Assembly: GCA_018136815.1 (NCBI GenBank)
Contig: CM030944.1
Location: 2,005,345-2,069,344, forward strand
DNA length: 64,000 bases
Reading direction: 5' to 3'
DNA from: Isochrysis galbana
Lineage: Eukaryota; Haptophyta; Isochrysidales; Isochrysidaceae
This document shows positions 30,045-39,477 of this stretch, piece after piece (position 1 is the stretch's first letter; each line of letters opens with the position of its first letter). Made by a program: the position numbers and the translations under genes. Below the pieces are notes generated by a model, which was not told the DNA's origin, did not search any database, and was given only the letters and a program-made list of their open reading frames with translations.

Positions 30045-32636
30045 TCAAACACGTCGCGAGAGACCCCTTATCGCCGCATCCTCCCTCGCCGCCACCGCCT
30101 TCTCTTCCCCCATCTTCGCCGCCTCCTCCCATGCCGCCACCACCTTCTCCTCCCCCGTCTTCGCCACCTCCCTCGTCGCCACCGCCTCCTCCCTCGCCGC
30201 CACTGCCTTCTCCTCCCCCGTCTTCGCCACCTCCCTCGTCGCCACCGCCTCCTCCCTCGCCGCCACTGCCTTCTCCTCCCCCGTCTTCGCCACCTCCCTC
30301 ATCGCCGCCTCATCCTCCGCCCATACAGCCTCCCTCGCCGCCGCCGCCTTCTCCTCCCTCGCCGCCGCCGCCTCCCTTATCGCCGCCTCCTCCTTCATCG
30401 CCGCCGTCTCCATCGTCACCGCCTCCTCCCTCGCCGCCACCGCCTTCTCTTCCCCCATCTTCGCCGCCTCCTCCCATGCCGCCACCACCTTCTCCTCCCC
30501 CGTCTTCGCCACCTCCCTCGTCGCCACCGCCTCCTCCCTCGCCGCCGCTGCCTTCTCCTCCCCCGTCTTCGCCACCTCCCTCGTCGCCGCCTTCTCCTCC
30601 CTCGCCGCCACCGCCTTCTCCTCCCCCGTCTTCGCCGCCTCCCTTGTCGCCGCCTCCTCCTCCGCCCACACAGCCTCCCTCGCCGCCGCCGCCTTCTCAT
30701 CCCTTGTCGCCACCGCCTCCCGTATCGCCGCCTCCTCCCTCGCCGCCACCGCCTTCTCCTCCTCCGTCTTCGCCGCCTCCTCCCACGCCGCCACCGCCTT
30801 CTCCTCCCCCGTCTTCGCCGCCTCCTCCCACGCCGCCACCGCCTTCACCTCCCCCGTCTTCGCCACCTCCCCCGTCGCCGCCACCTCATCCGTCCCCGCC
30901 ACCGCCTTCGCCTGCCCCGTCTTCGCCGCCTCCCTTGTCACCGCCTCCTCCTCCGCCCACGCAGCCTCCCTCGCAGCCGCCGCCTCCTCCTTCGTCGCCG
31001 CCGCCTCCCTCGTCACCGCCTCCTCCCTCGCCGCCACCGCCTTATACTCCCCCGTCTTCGCCGCCTCCTCCCACGCCGCCACCGCCTTCTCCTCCCCCCT
31101 CATCGCCACCTCCCTTGTCGCCGCCTTCTTCTCCATCGCCGCCACCGCCTTCTCCTCCCCCGTCTTCACCGCCTCCCTGGTCGCCGCCTCCTCCTCCGCC
31201 CACGCAGCCCCCCTCGCAGCCGCCGCCGCCTCCTCCTTTGTCGCCGCCGCCGCCTCCCTCGTCACCGCCTCCTCCCTCGCCGCCACCGCCTTCTCCTCCC
31301 CCGTCTTCACCGCCTCCTCCCACGCCGCCACCGCCTTCTCCTCCCCCGTCTTCGCCACCTCCCTTGTCGCCGCCTTCTTATCCACCGCCTTCTCCTCCCC
31401 CGTCTTCACCGCCTCCCTCGTCACCGCCTCCTCCCTCGCCGCCACCGCCACCTTCTCCTCCTTCGTCACCGCCGCCTCCCTCGTCTCCGCCTCCTCCGTC
31501 TCCGCCTCCGCCCATGACGCCGCCTTGGCCGCCGCCGTCTCCTCCTCCACCATCTCCACCGCCTCCCTCGTCCCCTCCGTCTCCACCTCCGCCCACGCAG
31601 CCTCCCTCGCCGCCACCGCCTTCTCCTCCTCCGTCTCCGCCACCTCCCTCGTCTCCGCCTCCTCCCTCGCCGCCGCCACCTTCTCCTCCTCCGTCACTGC
31701 CGCCTCCTTCGTTGCCGCCTCCTCCGTCTCCGCCTCCGCCCGTGACGCCGCCCTGGCCGCCGCCGTCTCCTCCTCCACCGTCTCCTCCACCCCCCTTGCC
31801 CCCTCCATCTCCACCTCCGCCCACGCAGCCTCCCTCGCCGCCACCGCCTTCTCCTCCGCCGTCTCCGCCGCCTCCCTCGTTGCCGCCTCCTCCCTCGCCG
31901 CCACCACCGTCTCTTCCTCCGTCACCGCCACAACCCTCGTTGCCGCCTCCTCCGTCTCCGCCTCCGCCCTTGACGCCGCCTTGGCCGCCGCCGTCTCCTC
32001 CTCCACCGTCTCCGTCGCCTCCCTCGCCCCCTCCGTCTCCACCTCCGCCCACGCAGCCTCCCTCGCCGCCACCGCCTTCTCCTCCACCGTCTCCGCCGCC
32101 TCCTTCGTCCCCTCCGTCTTCACCTCCGCCCACGCAGCCTCCCTCGCCGCCACCGCCTTCTCCTCCTCCGTCTCCGCCGCCTCCCTCGTCTCCGCCTCCT
32201 CCGTCTCCGCCGCCGCCTCCCTTGTTGCCGCCTCCTCCGTCTCCGCCTCCGCCCGTGACGCCGACTTGGTCACCGCCGTCTCCTCCTCCACCATCTCCTC
32301 CACCCCCCTTACCCCCTCCATCTCCACCTCCGCCCACGCAGCCTCCCTCGCCGCCACCGCCTTCTCCTCCACCGTCTCCGTCGCCTCCTTCGTCCCCTCC
32401 GTCGCCTCCTTCGTCCCTCCGTCACCGCCGCCTCCCTCGTCTCCGCCTCCTCCGTCTCCGCCTCCGCCCATGACGCCGCCTTGGCCGCCGCCGTCTCCTC
32501 CTCCACCGTCTCCGCCGCCTCCCTCGTCCCCTCCGTCTCCACCTCCGTCCACGCAGCCTCCCTCGCCGCCACCGCCTTCTCCTCCGCCGTCTCGGCGATC
32601 ACTTTGGATACAGATCGCAGCGAGATATCCTTGCAA
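30045..32636 (-). CDS. Low-complexity A/E/K-rich repeat ORF (coding minisatellite)
   Basis: The minus strand is open for 863 codons, mostly 15- and 21-residue units such as TGEEKAVAAREEAVATREVAK and AAWAEVETEGAREA. These would form long charged alpha helices or coiled coil. The plus strand of the same DNA is open for 780 codons (30131-32473) as SPPPPSPPPSS repeats like pherophorin or extensin linkers, and a third frame on each side is open for over 300 codons. I place the call on the minus strand because it has the longer frame and a helix-forming product, but which strand, if any, is translated cannot be settled from sequence. The tract is a GCCGCC/CTCCT-type minisatellite, so openness in several frames follows from the repeat itself. 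Confidence 0.35.
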   Translation of the reverse strand: MQGYLAAICIQSDRRDGGGEGGGGEGGCVDGGGDGGDEGGGGDGGGGDGGGQGGVMGGGGDGGGGDEGGGGDGGTKEATEGTKEATETVEEKAVAAREAAWAEVEMEGVRGVEEMVEEETAVTKSASRAEAETEEAATREAAAETEEAETREAAETEEEKAVAAREAAWAEVKTEGTKEAAETVEEKAVAAREAAWAEVETEGAREATETVEEETAAAKAASRAEAETEEAATRVVAVTEEETVVAAREEAATREAAETAEEKAVAAREAAWAEVEMEGARGVEETVEEETAAARAASRAEAETEEAATKEAAVTEEEKVAAAREEAETREVAETEEEKAVAAREAAWAEVETEGTREAVEMVEEETAAAKAASWAEAETEEAETREAAVTKEEKVAVAAREEAVTREAVKTGEEKAVDKKAATREVAKTGEEKAVAAWEEAVKTGEEKAVAAREEAVTREAAAATKEEAAAAARGAAWAEEEAATREAVKTGEEKAVAAMEKKAATREVAMRGEEKAVAAWEEAAKTGEYKAVAAREEAVTREAAATKEEAAAAREAAWAEEEAVTREAAKTGQAKAVAGTDEVAATGEVAKTGEVKAVAAWEEAAKTGEEKAVAAWEEAAKTEEEKAVAAREEAAIREAVATRDEKAAAAREAVWAEEEAATREAAKTGEEKAVAAREEKAATREVAKTGEEKAAAAREEAVATREVAKTGEEKVVAAWEEAAKMGEEKAVAAREEAVTMETAAMKEEAAIREAAAAREEKAAAAREAVWAEDEAAMREVAKTGEEKAVAAREEAVATREVAKTGEEKAVAAREEAVATREVAKTGEEKVVAAWEEAAKMGEEKAVAAREDAAIRGLSRRV

Positions 32637-32785
32637 TCGAAGAAAGCTTGCTGTTGAGCTTGAACCTTCTAGACGTTTCTATCGAGCAACCCTGAGTAGC
32701 AACCAAGGGGGAGGGAAAACCAAAAACCAACGGGACCAACGGCTTTCATGCAACTTGCATCAAGGAGAAGGATAACCAAAAACCA

Positions 32786-32897
32786 AAGCAGCGAATCTAA
32801 ATCAATCTCCAAGGGGAGATGGCAACCCAGGGACCAAGGAGAAAGATTCCCTCACCCAAGCAGCGAACCTAAATCGATCTCCAAGGGGAGATGGCAA
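32786..32897 (+). repeat. 72-bp-period direct repeat
   Basis: AAGCAGCGAATCTAAATCAA and the following TCTCCAAGGGGAGATGGCAA recur 72 bases later with two substitutions. Confidence 0.8.
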
Positions 32898-33079
32898 ACC
32901 AAACCTGATTGCCCCCAGAAGCAGGTAACGAAACGCGGGGAGATAGCGAATTAAACCTCTTTACGAGGCGCCTGGGAGGAAGAAAGGTGGGGAAACTTCC
33001 CTTCTCTTCGAGAGAAAAAGAGAGGGCGCTCCACACCCCTAGATCCTAGGCGTCCACGCGAAGTTTTTGACTAGGGGTT

Positions 33080-33200
33080 GGCCAAAATATGTAGGAAAAT
33101 GAGCCCAAATATGTTGCAAAAATATGTCAAAAATATCAAAAAAGCCACCCAAATATGTTGTAAATATCACGTTATACGACGCTATGCCACGTATCACGTT
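33080..33200 (+). repeat. AAATATG-rich cluster, copy 1
   Basis: Repeated AAATATGT/CCCAAATATGTTG words; related clusters at 33836-33912 and, with ATATCC words, at 51750-51845. Confidence 0.55.
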
Positions 33201-33242
33201 CTAAAAATAACGCTATGCTACACGCAACACGGAGCTATACAC

Positions 33243-33430
<188 letters not shown>

Positions 33431-34122
33431 TTCAATCAAGTTACTCAGGCGCAGGCTTCCTGCCCCTTACGCTTGTTGCGATGTTGCGATTGTTGTATCG
33501 CAGCATGCTGACAGACGCCGCATTTGGTTTGCAAGGGAAGTGGCCCGAACAGAGGGGAACATGCATGCAAGCCAAGCAAGGAAAACACACGCTCATGTGA
33601 AGCAGAATTGGGAGAAAGGCTCAAGGCAATCCTTGCAGCAAGGGCCCACGTAGGGAACTTGGCGGTTTGATTTGATGTCCACCACGGTCACTCACGCGCG
33701 CGCGCAAGGAGAGCGGCTGAGGCACGTACGCTCTGACTCACCTCTTGGCATGTTGTGCTTGTGTTGGTCGCTGCCGCGCGGGGGCCTGGTGTCCTCGAGT
33801 AAGGGGGAGGAGCGCGGGGGGGGGGGGCTCTGGCTCGCCCAAATATGCAGAAATATGTAAAAATAGCTCGCTCACAAAAACTGGCCCAAATATGTTCCTA
33901 AATAATTACATATTTTGGCCGGGCCCTATTTTTGACCGAGAACGAGAACGAGAGAAGTAGAACGATAAATACCGACCGAACGAAGAGAAGAGAGAAGCTT
34001 AATTAACGAGCGTCGATTCGCGAATGCGACAGGGGGGGGGGGTGAGGGGGGGAGGAAGGGGGGGTATTGTCCTTAAACTTATTATATCCATATCCATTTC
34101 ACGGGGGCATTGGGGCATTTGT

Positions 34123-34577
34123 AAAAAATAACCAAACCTGAGGTTGCAGCCTCTTATAAACGGCATATTTTCAAAACATATTTGATATTGGGCACTATTT
34201 TCTACATTATGTACTACATATTCCTGCCTACCCCTACATGGACATGGTAGGCCCCTTCCCGGGCATCTTTGTACCCATTACAGTAGTCTCCATCATAGTG
34301 GTATCCGCGATGATGGGTACCAAAGGAATCGGGATTGGGTTTGGGGTAGGTGTCGCACTAACGTTCCTTCTCATCCTCGTAATGTGGAAAGTGAAACTGT
34401 GGCGCTTTTCCAGGGACGAAAAATATGCGTCTCATCCCGGAGGCGGAGGAGAAGCTCAAGAAGAGGTGAACCCCCCACAGGGGGGGGGTAAGTTGCCAAG
34501 TGCAAGTAGGACTTATTTATACCATCCACATGGGGGTAGTTGCTGAAAAAATAACCAAACTTGAGGTTGCACCCTCT
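34123..34577 (+). mobile_element. 455-bp segment bounded by 32-bp direct repeats
   Basis: 34123-34154 (AAAAAATAACCAAACCTGAG...) recurs at 34546-34577 with two mismatches. Between them is the 102-codon membrane-peptide frame. A solo-LTR-like or miniature element, or a simple segmental duplication, would each explain the ends. Confidence 0.45.
34238..34546 (+). CDS. Small two-helix membrane protein, hypothetical
   Basis: 102 codons from ATG 34238. Residues 9-25 (GIFVPITVVSIIVVSAMMG) and 29-47 (KGIGIGFGVGVALTFLLILV) are strongly hydrophobic, like two transmembrane helices, followed by MWKVKLWRFSRDEK, a basic stop-transfer region, and a glycine/proline-rich tail. The frame ends exactly at the downstream direct repeat. 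I do not recognise it. It could be chance, but a two-helix pattern with a positive-inside tail is unusual in this GC-rich background. Confidence 0.35.
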   Translation: MDMVGPFPGIFVPITVVSIIVVSAMMGTKGIGIGFGVGVALTFLLILVMWKVKLWRFSRDEKYASHPGGGGEAQEEVNPPQGGGKLPSASRTYLYHPHGGSC

Positions 34578-35208
34578 AGCTCATCCACCAAGCGCGAGGC
34601 CCAGAGTAGTGTACGTGGGCCGACCCCCCAAAACCGAAGAAAAAGGAACGAGGGGGGAGCGGGAGGGAGAGTGGCGGTAGGGGTATAGGCGAAGGCGTCG
34701 GGATCGCGGGTGAGTGTGTGCCACCAGTAGCTTAGCGGACGCCTTCAAGATTTTTTTTTAGCATTAGCGATAAGGTAAAAGAAATGGCACGGCACGGCGA
34801 CTTTAATAGCTAGGAGGACACGGCGGCGGCGCCCACGAACATCGCACACCTTTTCTCTCTCACATGAGCTCCAAAGCATGCTCTCACAGATTGGCTGCTG
34901 GCTGTGTGACGGTGGCACTCGCCGCAAAGCTGAACAAGGCAGAAAAAGCGGACCTGGCGGCCATCACCATCCACCTCACCTCAGCTGCAACGAGACGGAT
35001 TGTTAGGGTGGAACCGGACGAAGCCCGGCTTGTGCGTTTGATGCGTCACGACTCTGCCAACAATCTGCGAGCTCCGCTTTGTGGCGTGTGCCCAGCTACC
35101 TCTATACTATCGACTCAAATGCACGAGCATGACCCTGGCCAACGATCCGAGGATTGGCATCAGAGACCAATGCGAGTGTTTTACTCGCACCAACCTGGCT
35201 AAAGAAAT
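34578..35208. other. Spacer downstream of enolase
   Basis: No gene recognised; holds the enolase 3' UTR. An isolated A-box-like word lies at 34730-34740 without a B box. Confidence 0.5.
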
Positions 35209-36702
35209 TTACTTGCCTGGAGCGCGGAACGCCTCCCCGGTGTAAATGGCATTCACACCAAGCTCCTCCTCGATACGCAGTAGCTGGTTGTACTTTGCAA
35301 GACGTTCCGAGCGGCAAGGGGCCCCTGTCTTAATCTGTCCCGTCTTGAGCCCCACAGCAAGGTCAGCGATGAAAGAATCCTCAGTCTCGCCAGAACGATG
35401 CGAGGTCATCACACCCCATCCCGCCTTCTGCGCCATCGTCACGGCGTCGATCGCTTCGGTGACAGATCCGATTTGGTTTACCTTGAGCAGCAGCGCATTG
35501 CAGGCGTTCTCTTCGATGGCCTTCTGCACACGAGTCGGGTTGGTGACGAGGAGATCATCACCGACAATCTGGCACCTGTCACCAAGCTTGGCGGTGGTAG
35601 TGGTGTAAGACATAAAATCGTCCTGGTCGAAGGGGTCCTCGATCGAGATCATGGGGTAGTTGTTGACGAACGTCTCGTACAGCTCAGCCAATTTCTCGCC
35701 AGACATCTTCTGAGAGCCGTCGTTGTTCTCAGTCTTGAAATCCAAGTCGTACAGCTTCTCGTCGCCCTTCCAGAACTCAGATGCAGCGACGTCCATGCCA
35801 ATCTTCACCTTACCCGTGTAGCCCGCCTTCTCGATGGCGGTGACAACGAGATCGAGCCCCTCTTTGTTGTCCAAGATATTGGGAGCAAAGCCACCCTCGT
35901 CTCCAACATTGCATGCATCCTGGCCGTACTTGGCCGCGATCACCTTCTTGAGGTTGTGGTACACCTCAGAGCCCATGCGCATTGCTTCCTTGAAGGAGGT
36001 TGCGCCGACGGGAAGGATCATGAACTCTTGCATTGCAAGCTTGTTGCCTGCGTGCGAGCCACCGTTGATGATATTGAAGGCCGGAACAGGCATGTACATC
36101 TTATCGGTGGGGTTGTTTGACAGGTTGGCAATGTGCTTATAGAGTGGAATGCCCTTCGCAGCAGCGCCAGCTTTGCAGACAGCCATGGACACGGCGAGGA
36201 TGGCGTTAGCGCCAAGCTTGGACTTGGACCATCCCCACTCGTTCTTTGAACCATCGAGCTCCTGAACCATCTTATCGTCAATCGCCTTCTGGTCAATGGG
36301 CGACATGCCCTCAAGGGCAGGGGAAATGATCTTGTTCACGTTATCCACCGCCTGGGAGACGCCCTTGCCCATGTATGCTGTCTTGTCGTTATCGCGTAGC
36401 TCGAGCGCCTCATAGATGCCGGTGGAGGCACCCGAGGGGACGGCGGCGCGATAAGTCGATTTGGTTGTGTGCACGTCTACCTCGACGGTGGGGTTGCCAC
36501 GCGAGTCAAAGATCTGGCGCGCGACACACTTAATGATGGTCTCAGGCGCCGACTTGTTGGCAAGCGTCTGTGACATGTGGAGGCATGGGTCGGGCGCATT
36601 GGCCTTGACGCACGCGTTGATCGCGTCCTCGACGATTGTCTGAATCTTGTGAGTGTCGAGGTACGCCTGTACCTCCTGCTCGCTCTGCGTCGAGGCTGCC
36701 AT
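35209..36702 (-). CDS. ENO: Enolase with N-terminal RIIa/DPY-30-like extension
   Basis: Single-exon gene of 497 aa from the ATG at 36702 (the frame extends two codons upstream to a GTG, not used). Enolase interconverts 2-phosphoglycerate and phosphoenolpyruvate in glycolysis. From about residue 55 the protein is a full enolase: [31 protein letters not shown], the catalytic-loop [50 protein letters not shown], and [19 protein letters not shown] followed by [14 protein letters not shown]. Metal and catalytic residues are in place. NEWGWSK is the short insert found in plant- and apicomplexan-type enolases. Residues about 8-45 ([20 protein letters not shown] then [18 protein letters not shown]) are not part of ordinary enolases (about 430-440 aa) and fit the two-helix dimerisation/docking fold of PKA-RII and DPY-30. 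Confidence 0.95.
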   Translation of the reverse strand: MAASTQSEQEVQAYLDTHKIQTIVEDAINACVKANAPDPCLHMSQTLANKSAPETIIKCVARQIFDSRGNPTVEVDVHTTKSTYRAAVPSGASTGIYEALELRDNDKTAYMGKGVSQAVDNVNKIISPALEGMSPIDQKAIDDKMVQELDGSKNEWGWSKSKLGANAILAVSMAVCKAGAAAKGIPLYKHIANLSNNPTDKMYMPVPAFNIINGGSHAGNKLAMQEFMILPVGATSFKEAMRMGSEVYHNLKKVIAAKYGQDACNVGDEGGFAPNILDNKEGLDLVVTAIEKAGYTGKVKIGMDVAASEFWKGDEKLYDLDFKTENNDGSQKMSGEKLAELYETFVNNYPMISIEDPFDQDDFMSYTTTTAKLGDRCQIVGDDLLVTNPTRVQKAIEENACNALLLKVNQIGSVTEAIDAVTMAQKAGWGVMTSHRSGETEDSFIADLAVGLKTGQIKTGAPCRSERLAKYNQLLRIEEELGVNAIYTGEAFRAPGK

Positions 36703-37873
36703 CGGCACGAGAAATCACGAGGGAGAACTGCGCAGGAGCGGTGGGTGGGTGTGGGTGCGTGCGATGTTGGGTGCTGGGTACGCGAGAGGTGCCCGGCTCC
36801 GCAAGGATTGAGCGGAGAAAGCTATGCAGAAGGCCAGGGGCAGAGCGTGCAGCGGGAAGGAGAGGGCTGTGGGGGGGGCGGGGGCGCTGAGAGAGAGGAG
36901 GAGGAGAGAGCCTCTGGCGGGGGGCGCACCCTGCTGGCTTTGGGGGGGGAGGGGGAAGGGAAAGGGGAGAGGATGGGGGGGGGGGCAGCGCAACCGCGCG
37001 CGGGGGGGGAGGGGGGAGCGGGGGGGGGGGGGGGAAGGCGCGACCGAGGGAGAAGAGAAAGGGCCCGCGGTGCACCCCGAGAGTACAGAAAGGACCGTGC
37101 AGATAGACAGAAGAAGCGCCTGCTGCCGCTCTGGCGGTGGCTCAGAGCGATCCACCCTTGGTGTCATATATATAATCTCTCTACTCTTACTTTACTCCTA
37201 CCCGTCAGGGCCGGCTCCCCCCTCCCTCCCCCCTTCGACCCCCGGAGGGGCCGTCTTCTAAGCTTAGATCTCTCGACGGGTACATCTCTCGACGGGAATC
37301 AAGCGTTCGAAACCCCAGAGGAGGTCGGTCTGACTGTCCGCAACAAACGACAAAGGGCTGTTCAACTACAAGCTGGCCGTCTTCAGATTGGGGGCCATGA
37401 GCGTCCGGGTTCGGGGGAGCATTCTGGGCCAGCCGCCAATCGCGAGTGTTCGGAGGGTCTGATGTCTGGTTCAGACCAGAAGGCCCAAACCCAAACGATG
37501 CTCGAACGCGGACGCGGAAGACGGAAATACTGCTCCAAGAAAAAACCAAAACGCACAACGCTCTTTCTCAGTAACTCGGGCGCAAAACCAGAACGCTCAT
37601 CCATGCACTCCTCGCCGGCCCTGGGTGCCTTCCTGGCGGCTTTGAAGGTCTGCGGCTCAAAGATCTCAAAGTTTGCATCATGCATAGTTGATAGTTGACA
37701 ATTGTAGTATTGAGTCGAAAAGTCGCGTTCCGTCAAAAGAGGGCCAGGTGATTTTTTTGTCATGCATACACTTGTTTTCTTTTTAGGTAGCCACATTAAT
37801 ATTAGTGGTACAAAGCTAATCACGCCCCCCCCCCCCCCCCGCTTTCCTCTCAACACGCAGTGACTCTCCCCAG
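36703..37873. other. Enolase upstream region, G-rich
   Basis: Long G runs at 36940-37035. Open frames on both strands are G/R/E- or P/S-rich and unsupported. 37616-37659 resembles 25564-25609 (GGCCCTGGGTGCC...CTGGCGGC...GGTCTG), a small shared repeat. Confidence 0.5.
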
Positions 37874-38451
37874 CTACGCGGGTTGAGTTTTCATCTTCTT
37901 CGTCTTTTTCTCACACCCCTCTTCCTCGATGGCGACGATGTCGCTCGGCTGATCTTGGATGGCGAGGTCCGTGATGCGTGAGAGGACGCTTGGCCGGTCC
38001 TCCATGTAGAGCTTGCCAGCTGCTCGGCGCACTTGCACCATGGGATTCGTTTCAGCGTACGCGACCGCCATGATGTATTCCATGCAGAGGTACGCGACGG
38101 CGGCCTGCTCTCCAATGTATCTGGTCTTTGGGACTGGGATCTTGTCGTACTCGTCGGAGTAGTCGCCGACGAGCATGAGCTGTTCCGCGTCACATACGAG
38201 TCGAGCCATGCCGCCTTGGCTGAAGAAGAAGCGGAGGCGGAGATGCGAGCGCAGGTGCGAAGCCGCAGGCGGAAGACAGAGGAGGCGGCGGTGGCCAGAT
38301 NNNNNNNNNNNNNNNNNNNNNNNNNNNNNNNNNNNNNNNNNNNNNNNNNNNNNNNNNNNNNNNNNNNNNNNNNNNNNNNNNNNNNNNNNNNNNNNNNNNN
38401 CGCGAGCTGGGACTCACGCAGCTCCTGCGCGTTGAAGGGGCGGGTCGGCAT
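37874..38451 (-). CDS. Unrecognised protein, split by assembly gap
   Basis: On the minus strand, 38451-38418 reads MPTRPFNAQELR and ends at a GTGAGT donor, a likely first coding exon. On the other side of the gap an exon starting after a TTCTTCTTCAG acceptor (38219) runs to a stop at 37874 and encodes MARLVCDAEQLMLVGDYSDE, KIPVPKTRYIGEQAAVAYLC, MEYIMAVAYAETNPMVQVRR and a lysine-rich end (KKTKKMKTQ). The two visible exon phases do not match directly, so at least one more exon probably lies in the gap. I do not recognise the family. Confidence 0.45.
38301..38400. other. Assembly gap (100 N)
   Basis: Exactly 100 N; length is probably nominal. Confidence 0.95.
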
Positions 38452-39477
38452 CTCTCGTCCCGGCGCGCGGCGCTCCCCCCTCTCTCAGGGCGATCTCGCG
38501 TCAACTCCAAAGTTTTAACCTATTTCTGCCGAGTTGTCCTTTTGCGAGGCGGTTGAAACTCCGTTGCGACGGAGGCGGAGCACGTCTTGTAACCCGCTGT
38601 TTCAACCGATGCAAAATCCCTCTATTGGGAGAGATTAGGTAAAAACGCTGCGGCTGTGACGGGAGCTACAAGTTTCCCCTCGCAGACCCTCGGAGGTCGA
38701 TCTCCGATGGGCGACGGAGAGTCACGAGGATTCGTTGAGAGGTCTTAGGATTCGACGGGCGCCCATGTTTGACCCTGAGGGACGACAGCAGATCTCCCCA
38801 TCTCGCTCCCCACTCACGAGTCGAATGGTGGGCGCAGTTGGAATCGTCTCTTCGTCAGAGGAGTAAATCCAAAACGGCTGGTCATACCTAACGGTCAAAC
38901 ACGGGCGGCAGGATGAGGGAGCTCGCAGGGCCGCCCGTCTCTCTCTCCTCGGCTGATTCGGCTCACCGCGCGGGGGGAGAGTCTAGGCGCCTCTCTTCCG
39001 CGCGGCTCCCGTTTCCTCTCGGAAGGGAACCGGCAATCTCTTCCCTTCTCTCTCTCTCTCTCTCGGCCTCGCTCTCCCTCTCGCGCTCTCTGCCCCCTCT
39101 CTCCCCCCGCCTTTCTCTTCTCTGCTTCGACTTCACTTTCTCTTCTCAGTCTAACGCTCCCCATACCCACATCTTCTCCCTTTGCTGCCTCCCTCTTCTC
39201 TCATATCAGCTCATATTCTTTCTTTGGGTGAGACCCCAGCAAGCTCGTGAGCCGCCCTTTTCCCCCGGACCTGCACGCACTCTCCCCCCCCCCAACCCCC
39301 ACACTCTAGCCCCAGGCACCCTCTGTCCCTCCGACAGGCGGCGTCCGTACTTCCTCGCCACACCACTGCTCCTCCTCGCTCAGCCTCGCACGCTGTTGCC
39401 GTCGCCCCACACGAGCAGCACGCCCCCATCTTGTCGCCTCTCCACGAGCCAGACCATCAGCGGGGCCGATCACTCCA
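38452..39477. other. Spacer, pyrimidine-rich in its second half
   Basis: Holds CGGTCAAACACG at about 38890 (the shared terminal motif) and CT-rich runs (38940-39250). No gene is supported. Confidence 0.5.

Noticed and set aside
30131-32473. 780-codon plus-strand SPPPP frame as an extensin/pherophorin gene
   Set aside because: No signal peptide or flanking domain is visible and the frame is the direct antisense of the longer A/E/K repeat frame; openness follows from the repeat. Kept only as part of the minisatellite finding.
34720-34760. A-box-like TAGCTTAGCGG followed by a T9 run, as a tRNA or pol III gene
   Set aside because: No B box and no cloverleaf; the T run comes only about 15 bases after the A box.
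37297-37330. B-box-like CGTTCGAAACCCC as part of a tRNA
   Set aside because: No A box at a usable distance and no stems; chance match.
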